In this document: piece after piece, positions 14,859-24,124 of the stretch | How positions within the stretch are numbered: the first letter of the stretch is position 1 | Layout of the letters: the number at the start of each line of letters is the position of its first letter | From: Desulfobotulus mexicanus | GTDB lineage: Bacteria > Desulfobacterota > Desulfobacteria > Desulfobacterales > ASO4-4 | Direction: 5' to 3' | DNA length: 64,000 nt | Assembly (NCBI RefSeq): GCF_006175995.1 | Contig: NZ_VDMB01000015.1 | Location: 1 to 64,000, forward strand | Notes under the pieces: generated by a model | What the model was told of the DNA's origin: nothing | Database searches by the model: none | What the model saw: the letters and a program-made list of their open reading frames with translations, nothing else | Program-made: the position numbers and the translations under genes

Positions 14859-16679
14859 TTAACCCACAAAGGCTTCTTCGGGGATTTCCATGATGGCTCC
14901 GGTAAGGTTTTTAACGGAGTCCATTTTACCTATGGCGGTGGGCAGAAGCTGCTCATAGAAGTACTTGGCAGTAGCAAGCTGACCTTCGTAGAAGGGTACG
15001 TCTTTTTTCTTGGCACCTTCAACGGCTTTTTTGGCAACGGTTGCACGCTCGGCCCATGCCCATGCCATAACAAGGTCGCCAGCCACTTCAAGGAAGGGAG
15101 TAGCGGAAGCAAAGGCATCCAGTGCTTTTTCGCTCATGGCTGCGGCACCGATGGTCATGGTAACTTCACCCAGCTTGTTTATGGCAGCCTGCAGGCTGTC
15201 AGCAATTTTTTCAAGACCGGCTTCACGGGCTTTTGCAACGGTTGCATTGACTTCACCCATGAGATCCATGATGGGCTTGCCTTTGCGCATACCGAGTTTA
15301 CGACCAAGGAGGTCCATGGCCTGGATGCCGTTGGTGCCTTCATAGATGGCGGTGATTTTGGCATCACGGTAGTGCTGAGCCTGGGGATATTCTTCGATGA
15401 AGCCGTAACCACCGTAAATCTGAACACCGGTGGAAGCTACTTCAACGGCCTTGTCGGTGCAGTAGGACTTGGCAATGGGGGTCAGGATTTCAATGAGACC
15501 TTCCCACTTGGTTTTTTCTGCATCATCTGCCGTGGTGTGGGCTTTGTCAAAGCAGCTGTTCAGGTAGTATACAAGGAAGCGGCAGCCTTCCACATAGGCT
15601 TTCATGGACATAAGCATACGGCGTACATCGGGGTGCTGAATGATGGGTACACCGGTAAGGTCGCCTTCAAGAACGGCTTTCATCAGGTTGGGTCCCTGAA
15701 TACGCTCTTTGGCATACTGGATGGCGTTGCAGTAGGAGGCGGTGGCAAAACCAAGGCCCTGCATGGCCACACCCTGACGGGCTTCGTTCATCATGAGGAA
15801 CATGTACTTCATGCCCTTGTTGGGCTCACCGATCAGCTCACCGATGCAGTTGTCCTTGGAACCGAAGGCCAGGGTACAGGTGGCGTTGCCATGGATACCC
15901 ATTTTTTCTTCGATACCAACGGTATCAACGTCGTTGAATTCACCCATGGAGCCGTCATCGTTCACTCTGTACTTGGGAACAAGGAAGAGGGAAATACCCT
16001 TGGTGCCTGCGGGAGCGCCTTCGATGCGTGCAAGAACGGGGTGTACCATGTTTTCCACAAGGTCAGAGTCACCGCCTGAGATGAAGATCTTGTTGCCTTT
16101 GATCTTGTAGGTGCCGTCTCCCTGGGGAATGGCTACGGTTTCAAGGGCACCAACGTCGGAACCAGCTACGGCTTCTGTGAGGCACATGGTGCCGCCCCAT
16201 TTACCGGAGAAGATGTTTTTTACATAAAGCTGCTTCTGCTTTTCCGTACCAAAGGTGGCAAGGATGTTGCCGCAGCCGTGGGTCAGGCCGGGGTACATCA
16301 TGAAAGAGCAGTTGGCTGAGGTGAAGTATTCACCAGCAGCCATGGCCAGAAGGTGGGGCATGCCCTGACCACCGAATTCGGGATCATCGCACATGGCCAG
16401 CCACTGACCGTCGCAGAAGAGCTTGTAGGGCTTGTGGAATGAGGGCGGAACCTTTACCTGACCGTCTATCAGTTTTACGGCTTCGGGATGTCCATTTTCC
16501 TTGTCCGCCAGTTTGTTGGTGGGCAGGATTTCTTTGATGGCCAGATTTCTGGCTTCGGTAATGATCATGTCGCAGGTTTTTTTGTTGAAATCTGCAAACT
16601 TCTCATGCTTGCTGAAATCGCTTACACTGAAAACTTCGTGCAACAGAAAATCCTGATCTCTGCGTTCAATAAGTGGCAT
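14859..16679 (-). CDS. acyl-CoA dehydrogenase (long, ~600-residue type)
   Basis: A 606-residue FAD enzyme catalysing the first step of acyl-CoA beta-oxidation. The N-terminal and middle domains carry LTEAVAGSDVGALET (about 167-181) and KIKGNKIFISGGD (about 192-204), the FAD/substrate signature. The C-terminal ACAD helices contain the catalytic Glu in AIYEGTNGIQAMDL (E447). A further 120-residue C-terminal extension marks the long class also seen in DmdC/FadE-like enzymes. A strong ribosome site (AGGAGAGATGGGAA) precedes the ATG. It is transcribed alone. Together with the FadN-type protein and thiolase at 47.5-51.3 kb it could complete a beta-oxidation spiral; chain-length preference is unknown. 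Confidence 0.88.
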   Translation of the reverse strand: MPLIERRDQDFLLHEVFSVSDFSKHEKFADFNKKTCDMIITEARNLAIKEILPTNKLADKENGHPEAVKLIDGQVKVPPSFHKPYKLFCDGQWLAMCDDPEFGGQGMPHLLAMAAGEYFTSANCSFMMYPGLTHGCGNILATFGTEKQKQLYVKNIFSGKWGGTMCLTEAVAGSDVGALETVAIPQGDGTYKIKGNKIFISGGDSDLVENMVHPVLARIEGAPAGTKGISLFLVPKYRVNDDGSMGEFNDVDTVGIEEKMGIHGNATCTLAFGSKDNCIGELIGEPNKGMKYMFLMMNEARQGVAMQGLGFATASYCNAIQYAKERIQGPNLMKAVLEGDLTGVPIIQHPDVRRMLMSMKAYVEGCRFLVYYLNSCFDKAHTTADDAEKTKWEGLIEILTPIAKSYCTDKAVEVASTGVQIYGGYGFIEEYPQAQHYRDAKITAIYEGTNGIQAMDLLGRKLGMRKGKPIMDLMGEVNATVAKAREAGLEKIADSLQAAINKLGEVTMTIGAAAMSEKALDAFASATPFLEVAGDLVMAWAWAERATVAKKAVEGAKKKDVPFYEGQLATAKYFYEQLLPTAIGKMDSVKNLTGAIMEIPEEAFVG

Positions 16680-17163
16680 TTCCCATCTCTCCTTATTAAA
16701 TGTTTTGGTGAATCCTGAACCTTAATCCTTAATACAAAGTGGAAAAAAACATAAATGCGGACACAGCTGAAGCTGTGGTGAAAACATGATAAAAAAGTCT
16801 TGAGGCATGGAGCCTGAAAATCTTTTCTGTTTAAAGAGCAATCTCTGATCCTTACAGCTACAGGAACCTTTTGCCTTGTTCTTATACCCGGACACTAAAA
16901 CATTCACAATCCGGATGATTCTCAAATTCTGATCTTTTGCACGCATACTTTTAAATGCACAGGATGTCAATGGCATATGGGGAAAATTTGCATCCTTATC
17001 CAGTATGGAATCTTCTTTTTTCATTTTTTTTAAAAAAATTCAATCCTTGATTTTTAAAGCTTTTTCTTTTTTTCCAGGGCAGCAGGAAAAGGGTGTTCTT
17101 TCACAGCGCTTGTTTTTTGCTGCGAGTCCTGTTTTCTTTTGTGCTTTATGTTTTTTGCGGTTT
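16680..17163. other. AT-rich intergenic region upstream of the acyl-CoA dehydrogenase gene
   Basis: No gene was recognised in 484 bp. The frames present lack ribosome sites and family-like composition. A small hairpin CACAGCTGAAGCTGTG lies near 16760. The stretch 17020-17160 is very T-rich on the plus strand. It should hold the promoter of the acyl-CoA dehydrogenase gene and the end of the tatA transcript. Confidence 0.45.
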
Positions 17164-17352
17164 TTATTCAGCGTCTTTTTTGTTTTCCTGCTCGAGCTTT
17201 GTTTCGGAAAGGTTGTCCTTGCTGGAAGCCTGCTTGAAATTCTGTATGGCTTTGCCAAGTCCGGAGCCGATTTCCGGAAGCTTGGATGCTCCGAAGACTA
17301 CGAGCACAATTACAAGGATGATAATCAGTTCCGGTATGCCGATGCCAAACAT
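17164..17352 (-). CDS. tatA: Sec-independent translocase subunit TatA/TatE
   Basis: A 62-residue pore-forming component of the twin-arginine export system. It starts [21 protein letters not shown] (quoted in part: [18 protein letters not shown]), the TatA membrane helix with the conserved P-E-L. The hinge and amphipathic helix follow as [19 protein letters not shown], with the invariant F-G and L-P. The charged C-tail is short. No tatB or tatC is adjacent, as is common where tat genes are scattered. Confidence 0.92.
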   Translation of the reverse strand: MFGIGIPELIIILVIVLVVFGASKLPEIGSGLGKAIQNFKQASSKDNLSETKLEQENKKDAE

Positions 17353-17433
17353 GGCAACTCCTCAAGTCTATGGTTTTAAAACAGGATATTTTATTTTATC
17401 AAGGATAGGCAAATACCACCAAGTGCCGCGGTA

Positions 17434-17445
17434 TGTCAATTGACA
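17434..17445. promoter_or_regulatory. perfect palindrome TGTCAATTGACA upstream of moxR-like gene
   Basis: A 12-bp perfect palindrome between tatA and the MoxR-type gene. It resembles a dyad operator for a helix-turn-helix dimer; TTGACA within it could equally serve as a -35 element for the plus-strand operon. Function unknown. Confidence 0.3.
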
Positions 17446-17662
17446 AATGGTATTGTCAGCACAGGAAGGTCTTGACGGATGGCAGGGCTTTGCCCATTGT
17501 GGGGCGTATAAAAATGTTTTCCTCTGATGCGGACAGTGTTTTGTGTTTGCATCTGTCCGGGTACTGTGAAAAAAACGCAGGAGATTTTTTTTGATCAGAA
17601 AGTTTTTGAACTTTTCCCTGAAACGGGATGAAAAGCAAGGTAACGCCATAAGGAGATTCGGT

Positions 17663-18514
17663 ATGACGACAAATTCCGGTGTACAGTTTACCGGTGCCAA
17701 GCGCTATGTGCTGGATGATGAGCTGGCAAGTATTGTAAATATTTCCATGGCTCTGGAGATGCCTCTTCTGCTGAAGGGAGAGCCGGGAACGGGCAAGACC
17801 ATGCTGGCCCATGCCATTGCGGAAAGCCTTGGAATGCCCCTTACCATCCTCAATGTGAAGTCCAGCATGAAGCTCATTGAGGCTTTGTACCAGTATGATA
17901 CCCTGACCCGTCTCAATGACAGCCGTTTTGGTGATTCCAGCCGGAATGTGAGCAATATCAGGGAATATATCCGCATGGGCAAGATTGGTCAGGCCTTTAC
18001 TGCGGATAAAAGGGTAGTGCTCCTCATTGATGAGATAGACAAGGCAGATACGGATTTTCAGGATGACATGCTGGATGTTCTGGACCAGATGCAGTTTGAC
18101 ATCATTGAAGTGGATGAGACGGTGCAGGCAAAGCACAGGCCTGTTATTATCATTACATCCAATGCTAAAAAGGATCTTTCCGATCCCTTCCTCGGCCGCT
18201 GTAATTTTCATCATATTGCCTTTCCCGACCCTAAAATGATGCGCAGAATTATTGATGTGCATTTTCCCGTTATTGATAAAAAACTGGCGGAAAGTGCCAT
18301 TGATACCTTTTATAAGCTCAGGGAGCTGGATGGTATAGAAAAACGTCCTGCCACCCGTGAGCTGATCAACTGGATGCGTGCTCTGGATGCGGACCCGGAT
18401 TTCAAGGCTGCGGATCTTGTGAAGGGGCAGGTGCCTTTTCTGGGGGTTCTGTTCAAAAAAAGCCCGGACTATGAGCGGGTCACCCGCCTTGTCACCCGTC
18501 GCCGGGGGCTGTGA
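17663..18514 (+). CDS. MoxR-type AAA+ ATPase
   Basis: A 283-residue AAA+ chaperone-like ATPase. The Walker A is LLLKGEPGTGKTMLAHA (about 35-51), the Walker B LLIDEIDKAD (about 121-130), and sensor 1 lies in IIITSNAKKDLSDPFLGRC (about 163-181). MoxR proteins insert cofactors or remodel complexes together with VWA proteins. I chose the ATG at 17663 because it follows AAGGAGATTCGGT; an in-frame start at 17591 adds a non-family basic segment. The partner VWA gene lies downstream but is separated from it by a 349-bp MITE. Confidence 0.85.
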   Translation: MTTNSGVQFTGAKRYVLDDELASIVNISMALEMPLLLKGEPGTGKTMLAHAIAESLGMPLTILNVKSSMKLIEALYQYDTLTRLNDSRFGDSSRNVSNIREYIRMGKIGQAFTADKRVVLLIDEIDKADTDFQDDMLDVLDQMQFDIIEVDETVQAKHRPVIIITSNAKKDLSDPFLGRCNFHHIAFPDPKMMRRIIDVHFPVIDKKLAESAIDTFYKLRELDGIEKRPATRELINWMRALDADPDFKAADLVKGQVPFLGVLFKKSPDYERVTRLVTRRRGL

Positions 18515-18524
18515 TCATCTGATG

Positions 18525-18873
18525 GTAACTGTTCAGCATAGTTTATTCTGAACTGCCAATGCTGTAATTGCAACAGCTTTGTACTGTTGCAAGGCTCCGT
18601 GGCTATTTGTAAGTGACATTGCAATCGTTTCGGATCAGAGCTTTGCAGGCCTGTGCGAAAGAAGCGGCAAACTGTCTGAGCCGCCACAAAGGCAGCGCAC
18701 CAAGGCCTGCCATGGTAATCAAAAAGCTTATCCTGCCTGTGGCGGCGAGTTTTTGCCGCTTCCGCACAGGGCAAGAAGCTCCCGAATAAGATTGCGTCAC
18801 TGGCAAATAGCCTGGGGCCTCTGCGCATCTGTCTTGCAGGTATGGTATTTGGAAAACTGTGCTGAATAATTAC
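18525..18873. mobile_element. MITE copy B (IS66-type ends) between moxR and VWA genes
   Basis: A 349-bp element with ends GTAACTGTTCAGCATAGTTT and the complement of GTAATTATTCAGCACAGTTT. The flanking octamers are ATCTGATG and CTCTGATG (7 of 8 identical), a target-site duplication. It lies 10 bp past the moxR stop codon and 42 bp before the VWA start codon, in the same interior orientation as copies A and C. Confidence 0.85.
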
Positions 18874-18915
18874 CTCTGATGGAAGAATCTCCATAATTCC
18901 TGAAGGGAAATTTTC

Positions 18916-20109
18916 ATGTTTGTTGCGTTTTTTTATCTCTTGAAAAATATCGGAATCCCCGTGAGTCCCACGGCTTTTCTGACCCTTCACAGGGCCATGA
19001 CCATGGGGCTGATCCGTTCTCTGGATGATTTTTACATGGCTTCCCGGAGTATCCTCATAAAAAGTGAACGCTACTTTGATCTTTTTGATCAGGCCTTTGC
19101 CCATCATTTTGAAGGTGTGGAACTTTCCGTGGAAGAGGGCTTTGATATGGATGAAATCGCCAGAGCCCTGCTGGATGAATGGCTCAAGGATCCTAAGGAG
19201 ATAGCTAAAGCCCTTGGAATTGATGAAAAAAAGCTTGCAAATCTTTCGCCGGATGAACTCATCGAATATTTCAAGGAAAGGCTGAAGGATCAGACGGAAC
19301 GCCATGACGGGGGCAACCGCTGGATTGGTACAGGGGGAACATCGCCGGTGGGACATTCGGGGTATCATCCCGAAGGTATGCGTGTGGGTGGTGTTTCCCG
19401 GAACAAGTCTGCGGTGAAGGTGGCGGGTGAGCGCCGTTATAAGGATTATTCCGCCAGTGGTCCCCTGACCCAGTCCCAGGTGGGGGAAGCTTTGAAGCGG
19501 CTTCGGAACATGGTGCCCGAAGGGCCGAGGGATCAGGTGAATATCGATGCCACCCTGCGCCAGACCCTGAAGAACGGCGGTGAGATAGAGATTCAGTTTG
19601 ACCGCAGCCTCAGGGACCGGCTTAAGATCATGCTCTTTATTGATAATGGCGGCTGGTCCATGGATCCTTACGTGGATGTGGTGCAGACCCTTTTTGATTA
19701 TGCCAGATCCCAGTTCAAGGAGGTCCGCACCTTTTTTTTCCACAATACCATTTATGATACGGTCTGGGAGGATCCTTCCCGGTATAAAAAACCCGTCAAC
19801 CTTATTGATTTTGCCAGAAAAGATCCGGAAACAAGGCTCATTTTTGTGGGTGATGCCAGCATGGCCCCCTATGAGCTGATGGCCAGAAACGGGGCCATCC
19901 ACATGCAGTACCGCAGCGGCAGACCCAGCGTGGAAAATCTGCAGTTTCTTGCGGAAACCTTCTCCCGCAGTGTCTGGCTCAATCCTGTGAATCCACGCAT
20001 GTGGGGGTATACGGCGACCATCAATCTTATCAGTCAGGTCTTTCCCATGTTTCCCCTTTCTCTGGATGGCCTTGAAGAAGCTGTGACGGTTCTGATGCGG
20101 AAAAACTAA
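18916..20109 (+). CDS. CoxE-like VWA-domain protein
   Basis: A 397-residue protein of the VWA/CoxE type that pairs with MoxR ATPases. The N-terminal helical part (1-150) includes FFYLLKNIGIPVSPTAFL. A glycine-rich linker (about 130-160) follows, then a C-terminal VWA domain (about 235-395) with LFIDNGGWSMD at the metal-ion-dependent adhesion site. The canonical D-x-S-x-S there is D-x-G-x-x-S, so metal binding may be altered. FVGDASMAPYEL later supplies the second Asp loop. The ribosome site is weak (AAGGGAAATTTTC). Its natural partner is the MoxR-type ATPase upstream. Confidence 0.8.
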   Translation: MFVAFFYLLKNIGIPVSPTAFLTLHRAMTMGLIRSLDDFYMASRSILIKSERYFDLFDQAFAHHFEGVELSVEEGFDMDEIARALLDEWLKDPKEIAKALGIDEKKLANLSPDELIEYFKERLKDQTERHDGGNRWIGTGGTSPVGHSGYHPEGMRVGGVSRNKSAVKVAGERRYKDYSASGPLTQSQVGEALKRLRNMVPEGPRDQVNIDATLRQTLKNGGEIEIQFDRSLRDRLKIMLFIDNGGWSMDPYVDVVQTLFDYARSQFKEVRTFFFHNTIYDTVWEDPSRYKKPVNLIDFARKDPETRLIFVGDASMAPYELMARNGAIHMQYRSGRPSVENLQFLAETFSRSVWLNPVNPRMWGYTATINLISQVFPMFPLSLDGLEEAVTVLMRKN

Positions 20110-20187
20110 GGTGACTGTCCGACAGCGCACGCCTTGTTCTGGCGCTTTTCTCCCCCTGGACAAGAATTTTTTTATGGAACCCTCACC

Positions 20188-20241
20188 CCAGGGCAGGCCC
20201 CCGTGCCTGCCCTGGTTTTGGGCAACCATAGGAGGTTGCCC
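20188..20241. terminator. two back-to-back hairpins after the VWA gene
   Basis: The first is a perfect 11-bp stem CCAGGGCAGGC/GCCTGCCCTGG with a 6-base loop and four T (20188-20219), a plausible terminator. The second is GGGCAACC/GGTTGCCC with a 6-base loop followed by CCTAC (20220-20241), which looks like a REP-type palindrome. The rest of 20110-20403 holds no recognisable gene. Confidence 0.5.
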
Positions 20242-20403
20242 CTACAGAAAACCCATTAATGTTTCACGGTTGACCGCTTGGAGTATAACAGGCTTGATAA
20301 AAATTGTGAGTAAAGCCCAGCCCTTCGGGAGAGGGGCTCCGGCACGCAGACTATCAACCGGATTTGATTCAGGCAGAGGGGCATTCTGCCTGTTTCCCAC
20401 TTC

Positions 20404-21213
20404 TCACTCTTTAAGATCAGGGATTTCATCGGGTTTTACCCGGAAAAGCTCGCAGGTATTCTGAAAAACCGTTTCCGCCAGTTCTTCTTCGGAGGTTCTC
20501 CTTATGGCGGCAAGGGTTTTCAGAACCGTCGGCACAAAGGCGGGTTCGTTGCGTTTGTGCCGGTTGCGTTCCGGAGACGGGGTGAGGTAGGGGGCATCGG
20601 TTTCAATGAGGATGCCGTCATCGGGAAGCATGCGTACCATGCTCCTCAGCTCTTCTCCCCTCTGTTTGTGGGTAAGAATACCCGTAATGCCGATGTGAAG
20701 CCCCAGGTCCAGATAGCCTTTCATCTCTTCCAGATTTCCAGAAAAGCAGTGAACCACTCCGGAAAGACCGGAGGGAGCCATGTGTCTGAGCATGGAAAGA
20801 AGCTTGCCCCTGGAATCCCTTTCATGGAAAATAATGGGCAGTTTCAGGGCCAGTGCCGCATCAATCTGGGCTTCCAGCCATCTTTCCTGAACATCCATGG
20901 GGGCATGCATGCGGTTAAAGTCCAGACCGCACTCTCCCCAGGCCCGGACTTTGGGATTGCGGGCCAGGGAAGCCAGAACGCTGATGATACTGCCATTGCA
21001 GCTTTCGCTGTCGTGGGGGTGGATACCCACGCTGGCAAAAAGCCCGGGGTTGGCTTCGCTCAGGGCTACGGCGGCTCTGGATCTTTCAAGGCTGATGCCT
21101 GCAATCATCATGCACAGCACTCCGGACTCTCTGGCCCTCCGGAGCATGTCATCCCTGTCCTTTCCAAAGGCCCTTTCATCTTCTATATGGCAATGGCTGT
21201 CAAAAAAACGCAT
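20404..21213 (-). CDS. TatD-family metal-dependent DNase
   Basis: A 269-residue TIM-barrel hydrolase. The metal ligands appear in order: DSHCHIED near the N-terminus (H-x-H), GECGLDF (about 93), FHERDSRG (about 130), VVHCFSGN (about 152) and ETDAPYLTP (about 203-211). TatD enzymes act as 3'-5' exonucleases in DNA repair and D-aminoacyl or phosphoester hydrolysis. I chose the ATG at 21213 because the family begins M-x-F-x-D-S/T-H. It is divergent from nfnA. Confidence 0.88.
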   Translation of the reverse strand: MRFFDSHCHIEDERAFGKDRDDMLRRARESGVLCMMIAGISLERSRAAVALSEANPGLFASVGIHPHDSESCNGSIISVLASLARNPKVRAWGECGLDFNRMHAPMDVQERWLEAQIDAALALKLPIIFHERDSRGKLLSMLRHMAPSGLSGVVHCFSGNLEEMKGYLDLGLHIGITGILTHKQRGEELRSMVRMLPDDGILIETDAPYLTPSPERNRHKRNEPAFVPTVLKTLAAIRRTSEEELAETVFQNTCELFRVKPDEIPDLKE

Positions 21214-21302
21214 AGTATCCTCACTCTGTTCATAGGCTGGCACAGCTCAGGCGTGTGCCGTTTGGTCCATGGTTTTGTATCATTGCTTTGAAAGGAGATC
21301 AA

Positions 21303-21344
21303 ATGCCTGTTTGCGGATGGTTTGAAAGCCATTTTTTATGGTGA
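21303..21344 (+). CDS. possible 13-residue leader peptide upstream of nfnA
   Basis: A 14-codon frame MPVCGWFESHFLW behind a strong Shine-Dalgarno (AAAGGAGATCAA) in the nfnA leader, 100 bp upstream of nfnA. The ribosome site is better than chance would suggest, but length and composition give no proof of translation. Confidence 0.25.
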   Translation: MPVCGWFESHFLW

Positions 21345-21445
21345 GGGGTCTGCAACAGATGATTGGTTCTTCTTTCCTTAAGCTTGCTTTCCAAGGATTC
21401 TACGTTTATGTAGTAATCGGTCAAAAAAATATATAAGGAGGAAGC

Positions 21446-22285
21446 ATGTTCAAGATAGTAAAACGGGAAGAACTTGTGGCATCTTCGGTAACTCTCCATG
21501 AGATCCATGCGCCAAGGGTTGCCCGCAAAGCAAAGCCCGGTCAGTTTCTTATTCTAAAAGCTACGGAAACCGGTGAACGTATCCCTCTGACCATGGCGGA
21601 TACGGATGCCGAAGCAGGTACGGTTACGGTTATTTTCATGGTGGTGGGTAAATCCACAGCCCTTTTTGCTTCTTTGAAGGAAGGGGATGCATACGCAGAT
21701 CTCATCGGTCCTCTGGGCCGTGCCACGGATATTGAAAAAGTTGGGCATGTGGTCTGTATTGGCGGCGGAACAGGCATTGCCGTTTTGCATCCCATTGCCA
21801 GAGCCATGAAGCAGGCGGGTAATCGCCTCACCACCATCCTTGGTGCCAGAAGTGCGGATTTCATGATCCTTAAAGATCGGATGTCAGCCCTTGCGGATAC
21901 CTTCCTGCCCATGAGTGATGATGGATCTGTGGGGAAAAAAGGCTTTGTTACCGAGGCACTGAAGGAAGTGCTGGAGCAGGATAAGCCGGATATGGTTGTG
22001 GCCATTGGCCCTGTGCCCATGATGAAGGCCGTAAGTGAAATGACCCGTCCCTATGGAATCCATACTCTGGTCAGCCTCAATCCCATCATGATAGATGGCA
22101 CGGGTATGTGCGGTGGGTGCAGGGTGAGTGTTGGAGACAAGGTGAAGTTCGCCTGTGTGGATGGTCCTGAGTTTGACGGCCATGCCGTTGATTTTGATGG
22201 CCTTGCCCAGCGTCTAAATGCTTACAGGGAAGAGGAAAATGCCGCCATGGAGGATCATAAATGTCGCATGGAGACGGCCCCATAG
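21446..22285 (+). CDS. nfnA: NADH-dependent ferredoxin:NADP oxidoreductase subunit alpha
   Basis: A 279-residue FAD/NAD- and 2Fe-2S-binding subunit of the electron-bifurcating transhydrogenase that couples NADPH, NAD and ferredoxin. It has a FAD-binding barrel (about 1-95, KPGQFLILKA and RIPLTMAD), an NAD domain with VVCIGGGTGIAVLHP (about 102-116), and the 2Fe-2S cysteines GMCGGCRVSVG...FACVDGPEFDGH (C222, C225, C237). AAGGAGGAAGC precedes the ATG. The beta subunit follows, but a degenerate MITE separates the two genes. Confidence 0.88.
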   Translation: MFKIVKREELVASSVTLHEIHAPRVARKAKPGQFLILKATETGERIPLTMADTDAEAGTVTVIFMVVGKSTALFASLKEGDAYADLIGPLGRATDIEKVGHVVCIGGGTGIAVLHPIARAMKQAGNRLTTILGARSADFMILKDRMSALADTFLPMSDDGSVGKKGFVTEALKEVLEQDKPDMVVAIGPVPMMKAVSEMTRPYGIHTLVSLNPIMIDGTGMCGGCRVSVGDKVKFACVDGPEFDGHAVDFDGLAQRLNAYREEENAAMEDHKCRMETAP

Positions 22286-22600
22286 CTGATTGAAATACTA
22301 ACGCTGTAATGTCAGTAGCTTCGTACGCATGCACAAGGTACCTTGGCTGTTTGCAAGTGACATTGCAATCGTTTCGGATCAGAGTTTTGAAGGCCTGTGC
22401 GAAAGAAGCGGCAAACTGTCTGAGCCGCCACAAAGGCAGCGTGTCCAAGCCTGCTATGGTAATCAAAAAGCGTATCCTGCCTGTGGTGGTGAGTTTTTGC
22501 CGCTTCCGCACAGGGCAAGAAGCTCCCGAAAAAGATTGCGTCACGGGCAAACAGCCTGGGTGCCTGTGCATCAGCCTGAGTGATATGGGCTTTAGCAAGC
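22286..22600. mobile_element. MITE copy C, both ends degenerate, between nfnA and nfnB
   Basis: The interior (for example TTGCAATCGTTTCGGATCAG and GCGGCAAACTGTCTGAGCCG) is nearly identical to copies A and B. Neither terminal inverted repeat survives and no target duplication can be seen. It begins directly after the nfnA stop codon. The spacing to nfnB is therefore over 430 bp rather than the usual few bases. Confidence 0.75.
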
Positions 22601-22720
22601 GAAAATGGAACTTACAGCTACCTTCACTGGAAGAATTTACTTTACGTCATCATACCGCAAGGCGGTTCACAGGCTTTTGGCATCTGCTATGATGATGCAA
22701 AAAAAAGCCGGAGGAGAATC

Positions 22721-24124
22721 ATGCAGGAAAAGGATAAGAAAAAAAAGGAAAGACTTCCCATGCCGGAGCAGGCAGCGGATGTCCGCCGTCATAATTTTCT
22801 TGAAGTACCTCTGGGATACACGGAAGAGATGGCAAGGGAAGAGGCCTCCCGTTGTATTCAGTGTAAAAATCCTCAGTGTGTTCAGGGATGCCCCGTGGCC
22901 GTACCCATTCCCGAATTCATCAAAGCCATAGCAGAGGATCGTTTTGCCGAAGGTATTCGTACCATCTGGGAGAAAAATGCCCTTCCTGCGGTCTGTGGCA
23001 GGGTGTGCCCCCAGGAAAGCCAGTGTGAGGGCTTGTGTATCCTTGCCAAAAAAGGCAGCCCTGTGGCCATAGGTAACCTTGAGAGGTTTCTGGCGGATTG
23101 GGAGCGGCAGAATGGCGATGGTTCCCTGCCTGAAAAAACGGCATCCACGGGGAAAAAGGTGGCTGTGGTGGGCAGTGGCCCTGCAGGCCTTACCGTGGCA
23201 GGCGATCTGGTTCTTAAAGGTCATGATGTTACCCTTTTTGAAGCCTTTCATAAGCCCGGCGGCGTTCTGATTTATGGTATTCCTGAGTTCCGCCTGCCCA
23301 AGGCCATTGTGGAGTCTGAAGTGCAGACTCTGGAAAAGCTCGGCGTCAATCTTGTCTGCAATACCGTTGTCGGGCGGGCTGTGGATGTGAAGGAACTCTT
23401 TGAAGAGGGCTTTGATGCGGTTTTTGTGGGTGTGGGAGCAGGTCTGCCCAGCTTCATGAACATCCCCGGAGAAAATCTCATCGGAGTTTATTCGGCCAAT
23501 GAATATCTGACCCGTGCCAATCTCATGAAAGCCTATGATCCTGCCTATGATACCCCCATGGTTGTGGGCCGTAATGTGGTGGTGGTCGGTGGCGGCAATG
23601 TGGCCATGGATGCGGCCCGCACTGCCCTGCGCATGGGTGCAGAGTCCGTAAAAATCGTTTATCGCAGATCCAGAGAGGAAATGCCCGCCCGTCTTGAGGA
23701 ATCCCACCATGCGGAGGAAGAGGGTGTGGAATTCATGCTCCTCACCAACCCCCTTCGTTTTGACGGGGATGAGAAAGGGAAACTTAAAACCGTTACCTGC
23801 AAGCGCATGGAGCTTGGTGAACCCGATGCCTCGGGCCGCAGAAGGCCGGTGCCCGTTGAGGGCTCGGATTTCACCATGGACTGTGACCTTGCCATCATTG
23901 CCGTAGGCTCAGGGGCCAACCCTCTGCTCACCAGCTCGGAACCGGAGATTCTCCTGAACCGCTGGGGAAACATTGATGCGGATCCTGAAAACGGCAAGAC
24001 CACTATGCGGGGTGTATGGGCTGGTGGAGATATAGTCACCGGTGCAGCTACAGTGATCCTTGCCATGGGGGCGGGCAGAAAAGCGGCAGACAGCATGCAT
24101 GATTACCTGATGCGAGGCTGGTGA
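22721..24124 (+). CDS. nfnB: NADH-dependent ferredoxin:NADP oxidoreductase subunit beta (GltD-like)
   Basis: A 467-residue flavoprotein related to the glutamate synthase small subunit. The N-terminal half has two 4Fe-4S motifs: CIQCKNPQCVQGCP (about 45-58) and CGRVCPQESQCEGLC (about 92-106). The first FAD dinucleotide fold is VAVVGSGPAGLTVAGDL (about 143-159) and the NADP fold VVVVGGGNVAMDAARTA (about 284-300). The GWAGGD-like end is GVWAGGDIVTGAATVILAMG. The ATG at 22721 follows GGAGGAGAATC. With NfnA it forms the bifurcating transhydrogenase. It overlaps the next gene by 4 bp. Confidence 0.88.
   Translation: MQEKDKKKKERLPMPEQAADVRRHNFLEVPLGYTEEMAREEASRCIQCKNPQCVQGCPVAVPIPEFIKAIAEDRFAEGIRTIWEKNALPAVCGRVCPQESQCEGLCILAKKGSPVAIGNLERFLADWERQNGDGSLPEKTASTGKKVAVVGSGPAGLTVAGDLVLKGHDVTLFEAFHKPGGVLIYGIPEFRLPKAIVESEVQTLEKLGVNLVCNTVVGRAVDVKELFEEGFDAVFVGVGAGLPSFMNIPGENLIGVYSANEYLTRANLMKAYDPAYDTPMVVGRNVVVVGGGNVAMDAARTALRMGAESVKIVYRRSREEMPARLEESHHAEEEGVEFMLLTNPLRFDGDEKGKLKTVTCKRMELGEPDASGRRRPVPVEGSDFTMDCDLAIIAVGSGANPLLTSSEPEILLNRWGNIDADPENGKTTMRGVWAGGDIVTGAATVILAMGAGRKAADSMHDYLMRGW

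Noticed and set aside
16722-17024. 100-codon minus-strand frame upstream of the acyl-CoA dehydrogenase gene
   Set aside because: Low-complexity, Cys/Phe-rich composition in an AT-rich gap without a ribosome site.
14419-22598. Open frames of about 60-120 codons inside MITE copies A-C that share a peptide such as RLRQFAASFAQACKALIRND
   Set aside because: All frames are conserved because the DNA repeats are conserved; there is no ribosome site, and the frames run into unrelated flanking sequence. They show no transposase features.
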